From Gammaproteobacteria bacterium (GTDB taxonomy: Bacteria; Pseudomonadota; Gammaproteobacteria; Poriferisulfidales; GCA-002705445), in the NCBI GenBank assembly GCA_018675635.1, contig JABGXU010000007.1, forward strand, positions 62,001-126,000: DNA of 64,000 nt. The letters are read 5' to 3'. The position numbers and the translations under genes are program-made. The notes beneath the pieces were generated by a model. That model ran no database searches and was not told the origin of the DNA. It worked only from the letters and a program-made list of their open reading frames with translations. Below are positions 36,437 through 44,587 of the stretch, piece by piece. The first letter of the stretch is position 1; each line of letters opens with the position of its first letter.

Positions 36437-37387
36437 ATGAATAATGAAGACAAAAACATTGATATTATAGAATATATAATATCAGAAGAAAGTAAAGGTT
36501 TAAGAGCTGACCAAGCTATTTCTATAGAAAATAAGCAATTTTCCAGAAGTTTAATTCAGAAGTGGATTAAAAAAGGAAAAGTATTGGTTAACGATAAAAT
36601 CATTAAATCAAAGGATATATTAAACTTAAATGATAAAATTACTATTATTCCTGAAGAAAATATTAATTCTAATTATATAGAGCCTGAAAATATTAATTTA
36701 GAAATAGCGTATGAAGATCAAGATTTAATAGTGATAAATAAACATAAAAATATCATAGCTCACCCTGCTGCTGGGCACAGTAAGGGAACTATTGCTAATG
36801 CATTAATATATATGTATCCAGAATTAGCAAATTTACCAAGGTCGGGACTAATTCATAGGTTGGATAAAGATACTACAGGGTTATTAATTGCAGCCAGAAA
36901 TATTAATAGCTTTACATTCTTAACAAGAGCATTACAAGAAAGAAATATAAATAGATATTATATTGCTTATGTTCACGGAGTATTAATGAAAAATGGAGTA
37001 ATTAATCAGCCGATATCTAGACATAAAACAGATAGAAAAAAGATGTCTGTAAATATTGATGGCAAAGAAGCAATAACAAATTATGAAGTTATAAAAAATT
37101 ATAAGAATAGCAGCAAACTTAAACTAAAATTACATACTGGGCGTACACATCAAATAAGAGTTCATATGCAATATGAAGGATATCCATTAATAGGTGACCA
37201 AACCTATGGATTTAGAAAAAGCAATAATATAAATATAGCTGAAGAAGCAAAAAATTTTCCTAGACAGGCTTTACATGCTGAAATTTTAGAGCTTAGACAT
37301 CCAGTTAAAAAAATTTTTTTAGAAATAAAATCTAATCTACCTGATGATCTTAATGAGCTAGAAAAAATTATAGATAATGAAAAATAG
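36437..37387 (+). CDS. rluD: 23S rRNA pseudouridine synthase RluD
   Basis: RluD makes the pseudouridines at 1911, 1915 and 1917 in helix 69 of 23S rRNA. The protein has an N-terminal S4-like domain (RADQAISIENKQFSRSLIQ) and the catalytic domain with the nucleophilic aspartate in LIHRLDKDTTGLL, followed by RTHQIRVHMQYEGYPLIGD. Start at ATG 36437 gives 316 residues; an upstream in-frame start at 36377 would run into the bamD coding end. It pairs with bamD and pgeF as in other gammaproteobacteria. Confidence 0.95.
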   Translation: MNNEDKNIDIIEYIISEESKGLRADQAISIENKQFSRSLIQKWIKKGKVLVNDKIIKSKDILNLNDKITIIPEENINSNYIEPENINLEIAYEDQDLIVINKHKNIIAHPAAGHSKGTIANALIYMYPELANLPRSGLIHRLDKDTTGLLIAARNINSFTFLTRALQERNINRYYIAYVHGVLMKNGVINQPISRHKTDRKKMSVNIDGKEAITNYEVIKNYKNSSKLKLKLHTGRTHQIRVHMQYEGYPLIGDQTYGFRKSNNINIAEEAKNFPRQALHAEILELRHPVKKIFLEIKSNLPDDLNELEKIIDNEK

Positions 37388-38117
37388 TATTATTAAACCA
37401 AAATGGTGTATTCCAAAATCTGTTAAAGTTTTAGTTACTACAAGAGAATTTCTATCAATACAAAATTTTAACATTTCGTACGCAAATAATAATAAATTTT
37501 ATAAGACTTTAGTAAATAGAAATAAGTTATTAAGCATATTACCAAGTAATCCAATTTTTATTAAACAGGCTCACGGCGTAAAAGTGATTAATAGAGATGA
37601 TAAAAATGAAACATCTTATGTTGCAGATGGAATTATTTCTACTAGGAAAAATGAAGTACTATCAATTTTAACTGCAGATTGTATACCAATAGTGATTTCA
37701 AGTACGTGTGGCAATCTTGTTTGCATCTTACATGTCGGCAGAAAAGGAGTTGAATTTAATATTATAAAAAATGCATTTAATAAATTAAGTAAATATAATT
37801 ATGAATTTGCTGCTTGGATTGGTCCATGTATATCTAGTGAATTTTATTTAGTTGACGTGAGTATAAAAAATCTCTTTAAGAATATTAACATTGAGTATGA
37901 GAAGTTTTTTTCCAAATCTAAAGATAACTTATTTTCTATGGATTTAGTTGGTATTGCTTCACTTCAATTAAAAGAATGCAATGTAAAGAAAATTTATTTA
38001 TCAAATCTTTGCACATATAAGAATAAAGATCTTTTATATTCGTATAGGGATTCTCATGATCACAGAAGATTTGGAACTTTTGTGTGGATAGAAGATAAAA
38101 AAAAAGGCGATAAATAA
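37377..38117 (+). CDS. pgeF: Purine nucleoside phosphorylase / peptidoglycan editing factor family protein (YfiH)
   Basis: This is the laccase-domain multicopper-oxidase-like family PgeF/YfiH, which in E. coli hydrolyses mis-incorporated L-Ser from UDP-MurNAc precursors and has adenosine-phosphorolysing relatives. The QxHG histidine appears as KQAHGVKVI and the cysteine as TADCIPIVI. The third motif, usually HAGWRG, reads HVGRKG: the histidine is kept but the Trp-Arg pair has changed. At 246 residues it is normal. It overlaps rluD by 11 bases and its stop lies inside a terminator hairpin. Confidence 0.88.
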   Translation: MKNSIIKPKWCIPKSVKVLVTTREFLSIQNFNISYANNNKFYKTLVNRNKLLSILPSNPIFIKQAHGVKVINRDDKNETSYVADGIISTRKNEVLSILTADCIPIVISSTCGNLVCILHVGRKGVEFNIIKNAFNKLSKYNYEFAAWIGPCISSEFYLVDVSIKNLFKNINIEYEKFFSKSKDNLFSMDLVGIASLQLKECNVKKIYLSNLCTYKNKDLLYSYRDSHDHRRFGTFVWIEDKKKGDK

Positions 38118-38129
38118 ATATCGCCTTTT
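38102..38129. terminator. Bidirectional rho-independent terminator
   Basis: The hairpin GGCGATA (38106-38112) / TATCGCC (38119-38125) with a 6-base loop is flanked by A4 on the left and T4 on the right, so it can end transcription from both sides. The loop holds the pgeF stop codon. It separates pgeF from the convergent periplasmic binding protein gene and is the clearest terminator in the window. Confidence 0.85.
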
Positions 38130-38152
38130 AGTATTACTACAAAAACTTTTGA

Positions 38153-39505
38153 TTATAAGTCGAAGTTATCTCTATCCGCTTCGTTGTTACAATCACGTTT
38201 TGTAACACCATTATCTGAAGCGTACTTTTCAGCTTGCCCATCAATAATAGCTTGTGATAATGCTACATCACCTTCAATCCAGTCACTAGCAACTTTCCAC
38301 TGACGTTTTCCAGCATCCCATTGTTGGAATTTAGCTAGATGTCCACCAACGTGGTCCATACATGTGATATTGATTTCCGGTACTAAACCAGTTGCACCAA
38401 GTGCATCTAGGTCAGATTTGTTTAAACGTAAGTTCTCAAAGCCCCAACGCACTTGTGCGCTGTTAACTTTTGGTCCAAAACGTTCTTGTGCAGCTTTAAC
38501 AGCTTCTGTGTGGAAAACACCAGCTACTACACCTAGGTTCCAATATACAGAACCAATACGACTTTTATCAGCTAAGTCACCTTTACCAGCTTTATAAACT
38601 GTAGCTACGATATCATCAATCACTTTAGCAACTCTTCCCGCTGGGTGAGTTGTAATAGCGAAATATCCATCAGCAGCATCACCAGCAGGGATTACGTCAC
38701 CATCTGAGTTACTCCAGATGTTTCCGATTAATCTACCAACTGAGAAGCCAGTTCTTACAGCTGTTTGCATAGCAACAGGGTTCATTACACCCCATCCACG
38801 TAATAGAACATAATCAGGTTTCATCTTACGAATTTTTAACCATTGTGATTGTTGTTCGTTACCAGGATGTGGTACTTCGATAGCTGTATGTGAACAACCA
38901 TGTTTTTTACACATCATGTCCATGAACATAATAGCTTCACGACCATAAGGTGATCCGTGGAATAACATAGCGATATTTTTACCTTTTAATTTAGCTCTGT
39001 CACCTTCTAATACATCACCGATGAAATGCATCATAATTGAATGCTCATCATATGTATTAATTCCAGGCATAAAGTAATAAGGGAAAACGTCACCACGTTG
39101 TCCAGCAGTTTTACCATGGTTTACGGCAATGATTGGCATTTTGTCTTTACGACCAGTTTCAATCAACGCTGTAGAAATACCCACACTTAATGGGTCAAAA
39201 AATACAGCTCCGCCTTGTTTATCTTTTAAACGTTTATAACACTCAACGCCACGTTCTACAGAATACTCTGTTTCACATTCTGACCAAACTAATTTCATTC
39301 CATTAACACCACCATCACGCATGTTTAATAGATTGTAATAGTCTAAAATCCCACCAAAGTAACCAGTACCACCCACAGCATATGGGCCTACACGGTAACT
39401 AGGGATTGGTACGTATAATGTACCGTCGCCAGCTTGTACTACAGGTGCTGTAACAGCGATTGAAGTTAAAAGCGCTATACTAGTAATTATTGCTTTTATT
39501 TTCAT
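38153..39505 (-). CDS. Periplasmic substrate-binding protein, branched-chain amino acid/amide ABC type (orphan)
   Basis: This 450-residue secreted protein (signal peptide residues 1-25, cutting near VVQAGDG) belongs to the Leu/Ile/Val-binding type I periplasmic family. The fold shows in YFGGILDYYNLLNMRDGGVNG, KLVWSECETEY, FFDPLSVGISTALI and KGKNIAMLFHGSPYGREA. Several cysteine pairs suggest disulfides. No permease or ATPase gene is near. Codon use differs from neighbours: CGT arginine, GGT glycine and GCT alanine dominate and G+C is clearly higher, as in very highly expressed genes. The ribosome site aaggaggag is the strongest in the window. The ligand cannot be inferred. Confidence 0.85.
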   Translation of the reverse strand: MKIKAIITSIALLTSIAVTAPVVQAGDGTLYVPIPSYRVGPYAVGGTGYFGGILDYYNLLNMRDGGVNGMKLVWSECETEYSVERGVECYKRLKDKQGGAVFFDPLSVGISTALIETGRKDKMPIIAVNHGKTAGQRGDVFPYYFMPGINTYDEHSIMMHFIGDVLEGDRAKLKGKNIAMLFHGSPYGREAIMFMDMMCKKHGCSHTAIEVPHPGNEQQSQWLKIRKMKPDYVLLRGWGVMNPVAMQTAVRTGFSVGRLIGNIWSNSDGDVIPAGDAADGYFAITTHPAGRVAKVIDDIVATVYKAGKGDLADKSRIGSVYWNLGVVAGVFHTEAVKAAQERFGPKVNSAQVRWGFENLRLNKSDLDALGATGLVPEINITCMDHVGGHLAKFQQWDAGKRQWKVASDWIEGDVALSQAIIDGQAEKYASDNGVTKRDCNNEADRDNFDL

Positions 39506-39775
39506 TATGTACTCCTCCTTAAGAGGTTCATGTTGCAGTTAACTGCAGAATGAACAATTTTTTATTATTGTTATCATCCTACTTACCTTTAACTCAGACC
39601 TATTTCAAAACTCAGTTTCTCTCTGATTCTCCTGATGCCTGAGCCCCAAAAAATTAAAAAATAATTCAATAGGGACTATCCAATTTACTAGAATTATAGA
39701 GCGCGTCAAGTGTTTATATATATTTAAGTATTTGATTATATTATGATATTCATACAATAAATAACGTATATATTT
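39506..39775 (-). promoter_or_regulatory. Promoter and long leader of the binding-protein gene
   Basis: This 270-base gap drives the minus-strand binding protein. Reading minus-strand, candidate promoter elements are TTGACG (39709-39704) with a -10-like TAAATT 16 bases on, overlapping a perfect TATAAT (39698-39693). Either start would leave a leader of roughly 140-180 bases. The leader holds GC-richer sequence around 39580-39650 with repeated CTGAG/CTCAG elements able to pair, a T-rich tract, then a palindrome next to the ribosome site. It could be a structured mRNA leader; I recognise no known riboswitch. Confidence 0.5.
39526..39555. repeat. 30-bp interrupted palindrome directly upstream of the ribosome site
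   Basis: The core TGCAGTTAACTGCA (39534-39547) is a perfect 14-base palindrome. It is flanked by GTTCAT (39526-39531) and ATGAAC (39550-39555), which are also complementary, with 2-base mismatched spacers. It ends a few bases from the aaggaggag ribosome site of the minus-strand binding-protein gene. It could be a repressor site or an mRNA-stabilising stem-loop. Confidence 0.8.
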
Positions 39776-41062
39776 TTAATTTTGTATAAGTTTTAAAATA
39801 TTATTAATAGTTTTTTTAGACGGGGTAGTAGGATCTTCTTGAATTACATGGGTTTTGTTATGAATTCTTTCTTTGAACTCTATCGTATGTTTTTCTAAGA
39901 ATTGTTTCCCAATAATAATCTTAAAAGGAATTCCAATTAAATCTGAGTCAGAAAACATGTTTCCTGGGCTTATGTCTCTATCATCCATTAAAACATCCAC
40001 GCCTTTGTTTTTTAAGATTTCATATAGATCGTCTGTATATTTTTTTATTTTTTCGTTTTTTGAATATCCTATAGAAATTATTGATATATCAAATGGGGAA
40101 ATAGATTTTGGCCAAATTATTCCTTTATCATCATTAGATTGTTCAATAGCCGCGGCTGCAATTCTTGATACCCCTATGCCATAGCACCCCATAACCATAT
40201 TTATATTTTTATTATCTATATTTGATATAGAGGCTTTCATAGAATTAGAATAATTGTTACCAAGTTTAAAAATATGACCAACTTCAATCCCTCTTCTTAT
40301 TTTTACTTTTCCAGCTCCGTCAGGACTATCATCTCCCTCCTTAGGTGGTTCGGTAAATAATTCAGAATTTATTGCATAATCTGAAGAATCTGAAAAAATA
40401 AGTTCATCTTCTCCATTTTCTGCAATTACATGAAATTCATGTGACTCGCTTCCACCGATTTGCCCATTATTAGCATTAACAACTTTATATTCTAAACCAA
40501 TTTTGTTAAAGCAGCTCATATACGCTTGAAACATAATTTCATATGTTTTATTTAAACAGTCTTCGTTTTCGTGAAATGAATATGCGTCTTTCATCAAAAA
40601 CTCTCTTGCTCGCATTACACCAAACCTTGGTCTAATTTCATCTCTAAATTTTGTTTGTATTTGGTAATATATAATTGGAAGTTGTTTGTAACTTTTTATA
40701 TCTTTTCTTGCGATATCGGTAATTATTTCTTCATGTGTTGGACCAAAACAAAATTCTCTTTCATGCCTATCAATCAAACGAAGAAGTTCTGGACCATATT
40801 TATCCCATCTTCCAGATTCTTTCCAGAGCTCTGAAGGTTGGATTGCCGGCATTAAAATTTCTAATGCATTAACGTGTTCCATTTCTTGTCTAATAATATT
40901 TTCTATTTTTTTTAAAACTCTAAAACCTAGCGGCATCCATGTGTACAAACCCGATGCTAATTTTTTTATCATGCCGGTTCTTAACATTAATTTGTGACTA
41001 ATGACTTCCGCATCATTTGGTATATTTTTTGTTGTTATAATGCCAAATTTTGAATACTTCAT
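39776..41062 (-). CDS. proS: Prolyl-tRNA synthetase lacking the INS editing domain
   Basis: ProRS charges tRNA-Pro. The 428-residue protein contains class II motif 1 (LASGLYTWMPLGFRVLKKIE), motif 2 (TKFRDEIRPRFGVMRAREFLMKD), motif 3 (CYGIGVSRIAAAAIEQ) and a C-terminal anticodon-binding domain. Typical gammaproteobacterial ProRS is about 570 residues and carries the roughly 180-residue INS editing domain between motifs 2 and 3. Here that block is gone: SDYAINSE is followed within about a dozen residues by GDDSPDGAG...IRRGIEVGHIFKLG, which in E. coli lies after the INS domain. Divergent from lysR. Confidence 0.96.
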   Translation of the reverse strand: MKYSKFGIITTKNIPNDAEVISHKLMLRTGMIKKLASGLYTWMPLGFRVLKKIENIIRQEMEHVNALEILMPAIQPSELWKESGRWDKYGPELLRLIDRHEREFCFGPTHEEIITDIARKDIKSYKQLPIIYYQIQTKFRDEIRPRFGVMRAREFLMKDAYSFHENEDCLNKTYEIMFQAYMSCFNKIGLEYKVVNANNGQIGGSESHEFHVIAENGEDELIFSDSSDYAINSELFTEPPKEGDDSPDGAGKVKIRRGIEVGHIFKLGNNYSNSMKASISNIDNKNINMVMGCYGIGVSRIAAAAIEQSNDDKGIIWPKSISPFDISIISIGYSKNEKIKKYTDDLYEILKNKGVDVLMDDRDISPGNMFSDSDLIGIPFKIIIGKQFLEKHTIEFKERIHNKTHVIQEDPTTPSKKTINNILKLIQN

Positions 41063-41092
41063 GCTATAAATTTATAATTTAGGTTATAAAGT

Positions 41093-41112
41093 TTATATGA
41101 TATATGATATAA
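41093..41112. promoter_or_regulatory. Dyad in the proS-lysR divergent gap
   Basis: An imperfect AT-only dyad (TTATAT...ATATAA, 20 bases) lies between proS and the divergent LysR gene, about 57 bases upstream of the lysR ATG. LysR proteins commonly bind such dyads beside their own genes. AT-only palindromes arise easily at this base composition, so support is weak. Confidence 0.2.
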
Positions 41113-41168
41113 CTTAATATTATAAGAGGAGAATACTTCCTAGGTAAAATAAGGAGATTGAGGAGATA

Positions 41169-42056
41169 ATGTCAGATAGAAGACTACAAGTATTTTATAC
41201 TGTTGCTAAGCTTTTAAGCTTTACAAAAGCAGCTGAAACTTTACACATGACACAACCCGCTGTTACATTTCAAGTTAGACAGCTAGAAGATCATTTTGAT
41301 ACAAGGTTGTTTGATAGAACTCATAATAAGATATTGCTTACTGACGCTGGGCATAAGGTATTTTTTTATGCGGAAAAAATTTTTGAGTTAAATGCTGAGA
41401 TGGAGCATTCCATAAGAGCTCTTTCAGAGGATACTTCTGGGACTCTGTCTATTGGAGGAAGCACCACTATAGCGCAATATACACTTCCATTATTGCTTAA
41501 AGGATTTAGGGAAAAATATCCAGATCTCAGTATTAAAATATGTGAAGCTAATACTGATGGAATAGTTGCAAAAGTTGAAAGCTCAGTAATTGATTTGGGT
41601 ATTGTAGAGGCTCCAGTTACTAATCAAGATTTAGATATTGATGTTTTTAGATCTGATGAATTAGTTTTAATTGTTCATCCAAATCATAAATTAGCTAAAA
41701 AAGATTCAGTAAAACCTTCTGAAATATTAGGCTTGTCTTTTATAACAAGAGAGGATGGGTCGGGAACAAAATCAGTAATATTTGATTATTTTACAAAGAA
41801 TAATATAGATAAAAGTAGTTTAAATGTGTTTATGGAATTAGGTAATTCAGAATCTATAAAAGGTGCTGTTGAGGCAGGGATAGGTGTTTCAATTTTATCT
41901 AAAACAACAATTGATAAAGAACTGCAATTAAATAGATTGTCTTTTGTGCGCTTAGCTCCTAAATTAACTAGAAATTTTTATTTTGTAAAAAAACGCCATA
42001 AATTTAGGCTAAAGGTTACAGAAGAATTAATTAATTATGCAAAAAGCTGTAATTAA
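41169..42056 (+). CDS. LysR-family transcriptional regulator
   Basis: The 295-residue protein has an N-terminal winged helix-turn-helix (LQVFYTVAKLLSFTKAAETLHMTQPAVTFQVRQLEDHF, residues about 5-45) and a C-terminal periplasmic-binding-like effector domain (GTLSIGGSTTIAQYTLPLLL onward). It resembles the CysB/CbbR-like branch with the GxSTTIxxYxLP start of the effector domain. A strong ribosome site (gaggag) precedes ATG 41169. Target genes cannot be read; divergent proS is the nearest neighbour, but that position does not establish control. It is the only DNA-binding regulator besides MraZ in the window. Confidence 0.93.
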   Translation: MSDRRLQVFYTVAKLLSFTKAAETLHMTQPAVTFQVRQLEDHFDTRLFDRTHNKILLTDAGHKVFFYAEKIFELNAEMEHSIRALSEDTSGTLSIGGSTTIAQYTLPLLLKGFREKYPDLSIKICEANTDGIVAKVESSVIDLGIVEAPVTNQDLDIDVFRSDELVLIVHPNHKLAKKDSVKPSEILGLSFITREDGSGTKSVIFDYFTKNNIDKSSLNVFMELGNSESIKGAVEAGIGVSILSKTTIDKELQLNRLSFVRLAPKLTRNFYFVKKRHKFRLKVTEELINYAKSCN

Positions 42057-42529
42057 TTTTTATTTAATTCTTTAATAAATTTTAAAACATCATTTACATG
42101 ATCTGGAATTTTAACTTTCCTCCACTCTTTTATTAATTTTCCTTTTTTATTAATTAAAAAAGTGCTTCTTTCAATTCCCATATATTTTTTTCCGTACATA
42201 TTTTTTTCTTTTATTACGTCAAAAGAAGTGCATAGAATTTCATCTGGGTCGCTAAGTAAATCAAATTTATATTTATATTTATTTTTAAAATTATTATGAG
42301 ACTTTAAATTATCTCTAGAAACTCCAAAAATTTCAGTATCTAATGTTTTAAATTTTCTATGATTATTTGAAAAATCTATACCCTCTTGAGTACAGCCTGG
42401 GGTATTATCTTTTGGGTAAAAAAAGAGAACTATATTTCTACCAAGGTAGTCTTTTGACCTAAATCCATCTTTATTTGTTGATTCTAATGTAAAATTTATT
42501 ATTTTTTTACCAATTTCGGTCTTTTCCAT
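42053..42529 (-). CDS. bcp: Thioredoxin-dependent peroxiredoxin (Bcp/PrxQ)
   Basis: Bcp reduces hydroperoxides in the cytoplasm. The 158-residue protein has the AhpC/TSA fold with FFYPKDNTPGCTQEGIDFSN, in which the PxxxT-C peroxidatic cysteine is present. The resolving cysteine that many PrxQ proteins have five residues later is absent (GIDF). The protein may work as a 1-Cys enzyme or use another cysteine further on (ILCTSFDV). It overlaps the lysR end by 4 bases and is divergent from dapA, a common neighbour in beta- and gammaproteobacteria. Confidence 0.92.
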   Translation of the reverse strand: MEKTEIGKKIINFTLESTNKDGFRSKDYLGRNIVLFFYPKDNTPGCTQEGIDFSNNHRKFKTLDTEIFGVSRDNLKSHNNFKNKYKYKFDLLSDPDEILCTSFDVIKEKNMYGKKYMGIERSTFLINKKGKLIKEWRKVKIPDHVNDVLKFIKELNKN

Positions 42530-42553
42530 AAAATATGCCCCTACAAGTTCTTT

Positions 42554-42581
42554 TGTAAATAAGTTAGAATTAGATTATATA
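42554..42581 (+). promoter_or_regulatory. Candidate promoter of dapA-bamC
   Basis: In the 93-base divergent gap, TTGTAA (42554-42559) is followed after 16 bases by TATATA (42576-42581), about 40 bases ahead of dapA. A ribosome-site-like aggg stands at 42611-42614. AT-rich background makes chance matches likely. Confidence 0.35.
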
Positions 42582-42622
42582 GTATAAAATGATTTTCGAT
42601 AAAAAATTCAGGGTAAAAAAAT

Positions 42623-43498
42623 ATGTTTACAGGCAGTATGGTCGCAATTGCTACACCTATGCATGCAGATGGTTCTGTGGACTATAAAAGTTATGATCGT
42701 CTTATAGATTTTCATTTGCAAAATAATACTGATGCGCTTGTTCCTGTAGGTACAACAGGTGAATCAGCAACACTAGATCATGATGAGCATTGCAAAGTTG
42801 TGCGTTTTGTTGTTGAGAAAATTGCGAACAGAATACCTGTTATTGCTGGTACCGGTGCCAATTCAACTTTGGAAGCTGTGACTCTTACACAATTTGCGCA
42901 CAAAGCAGGAGCTGACGCATGTTTATTAGTTACACCATATTATAATAAGCCAACTCAAGAAGGCCTTTATCAACATTATAAAAAGGTGGCTGAATCAGTT
43001 CCAATTCCTTTAATTCCTTACAATGTCCCTAGTAGAACAGCTTGTGATATGCTTCCAGAAACTATAGAAAGATTCTTAACTATTAATAACATCGTTGCAG
43101 TAAAAGAAGCGATTGGCGATTTATCAAGAATAAAAAAATTAGTCGATATTTGTGGGGATAAAATTAATATCTTAAGTGGAGATGATATAACTTCTATGGA
43201 ATCACTTTTATTAGGAGGTAAGGGCGTTATTACTGTAACAGGAAATATTGCTCCGAAATTAATGCATTTGATGTGTAAAGCTGCCATAGATGGAGATAGG
43301 TCATTAGCAAATTCTTATAACGAAAAATTATTAGGTTTGCATGAGAATTTATTTTTAGAATCAAATCCTATTCCTGCAAAATGGGCTTTATGTAAAATGG
43401 GTCTGATTGAAAAAGGAATTAGATTGCCTTTAACTTGGTTTTCTGAAATTCATCACGAAAAACTTTTAAAGGCAATGGAATTAGCGGAGGTAAAATGA
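42623..43498 (+). CDS. dapA: 4-Hydroxy-tetrahydrodipicolinate synthase
   Basis: DapA condenses pyruvate with aspartate semialdehyde, the first step toward diaminopimelate and lysine; the former is used by MurE. The 291-residue TIM barrel shows GTTGESATL, the catalytic tyrosine region LIPYNVPSRTA and the Schiff-base lysine in IVAVKEAIGDLSRI, then LSGDDITSMESLLLGGKG. Its stop overlaps the bamC ATG, the usual dapA-bamC arrangement. Confidence 0.97.
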   Translation: MFTGSMVAIATPMHADGSVDYKSYDRLIDFHLQNNTDALVPVGTTGESATLDHDEHCKVVRFVVEKIANRIPVIAGTGANSTLEAVTLTQFAHKAGADACLLVTPYYNKPTQEGLYQHYKKVAESVPIPLIPYNVPSRTACDMLPETIERFLTINNIVAVKEAIGDLSRIKKLVDICGDKINILSGDDITSMESLLLGGKGVITVTGNIAPKLMHLMCKAAIDGDRSLANSYNEKLLGLHENLFLESNPIPAKWALCKMGLIEKGIRLPLTWFSEIHHEKLLKAMELAEVK

Positions 43499-44586
43499 GA
43501 ATTTTAAATAACATAGTTTCAATATTATTTTTTATATTTCTTTTAATTCTTGCAGGATGTTCAGATAAACCAATTACACTTGAGGATTTAAGTGGTATTG
43601 GTGAAGATATTCAAGGAATATTTGGTAAAGACGATTCAGATAAATATGGAAAAAGTGGAAGTATAGCTATGTTAGAAATACCGCCATCTTTAGATAATCC
43701 TGATTATTCAGATTCACTTAAAGTGCCGAAGTCAGTAGATTCTACTGGGAATACTCTTGCGTTTACTGATGCGCCGGTACTCCCAAAATATATTGATATG
43801 GATATCAGAAAAGAAGGTACTGCAAGATGGTTAGAAATCCAAGCTGACCCAGTCTCATTATGGCCATATATAAATCAATTTTGGAAAGCTCAAGGTTTTG
43901 AGATAGCAGTTGATAAACCAATTAATGGTATTTTAGAAACTGATTGGAAAAAATATGAGATGAATTTTGAAGCAGATAGTAATCTTACTAATAATGAAGA
44001 TTATAATTATGCTGCTTCTAAAGAAAAATTTAGGGTTAGGTTAGAAAGAGAACCTAATGGATTTACAAATATTTTCTTATCTCAGCATATACTAGAAGCA
44101 GATGATGTAATAGATACTAAGATAATATGGAAAGCAAAAGGGTCTGACATTTCGAGAGAAGCTGAAATGTTAGTTAGAATGATGGAGTATTTTGGCATTT
44201 CAAGGAATATAGCAATAACATCATTTAATGATAGCGAAAAAAATAATAAAAAAATCTATATTGATTTAATTGATTTTTATGGTGTACCGGCGATTCTACT
44301 AAAAGGTTCATTTAGTAAAATATGGAGAGAAATTGGATTATCGTTAGATAGAACTGGATTATTAGTAGAAGATCAAAATAGATCTAAAGCTTTTTATGTA
44401 ATTTCAACTAATATAATTGAAAATAAAGAAACAAATTATGAGATTAAAATTACTAAAAGAAATAATCAGTACATCGTCACTGCGCATAGTGCTAGTAAAT
44501 CAAAAAAAATTAAAAATAAAATCGCTAGAAAAATTTTAAAACATATAGTATCTGCTTATAGATCTGAAGAGGTTGTTAGAAACTAG
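43495..44586 (+). CDS. bamC: Outer membrane assembly lipoprotein BamC
   Basis: BamC (NlpB) is an accessory lipoprotein of the BAM complex. The 363-residue protein has lipobox LILAGC (cysteine near residue 22), an unstructured N-terminal segment with PPSLDNPDYSDSLKVP that normally lies along BamD, and two helix-grip domains. Conserved parts include GTARWLEIQADPVSLWPYINQFWKAQGF and the IWREIGLSLDRTGLLVEDQNRSKAFYVI block. It is coupled to dapA by a 4-base overlap and converges on folE2 with one base between. Confidence 0.92.
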   Translation: MRILNNIVSILFFIFLLILAGCSDKPITLEDLSGIGEDIQGIFGKDDSDKYGKSGSIAMLEIPPSLDNPDYSDSLKVPKSVDSTGNTLAFTDAPVLPKYIDMDIRKEGTARWLEIQADPVSLWPYINQFWKAQGFEIAVDKPINGILETDWKKYEMNFEADSNLTNNEDYNYAASKEKFRVRLEREPNGFTNIFLSQHILEADDVIDTKIIWKAKGSDISREAEMLVRMMEYFGISRNIAITSFNDSEKNNKKIYIDLIDFYGVPAILLKGSFSKIWREIGLSLDRTGLLVEDQNRSKAFYVISTNIIENKETNYEIKITKRNNQYIVTAHSASKSKKIKNKIARKILKHIVSAYRSEEVVRN

Positions 44587-44587
44587 T

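Noticed and set aside
38153..39505. Horizontal acquisition as the explanation for the base composition of the binding-protein gene
   Set aside because: Codon preference resembles that of highly expressed genes, and there are no flanking repeats or mobility genes; transfer is not needed to explain it, though not excluded.
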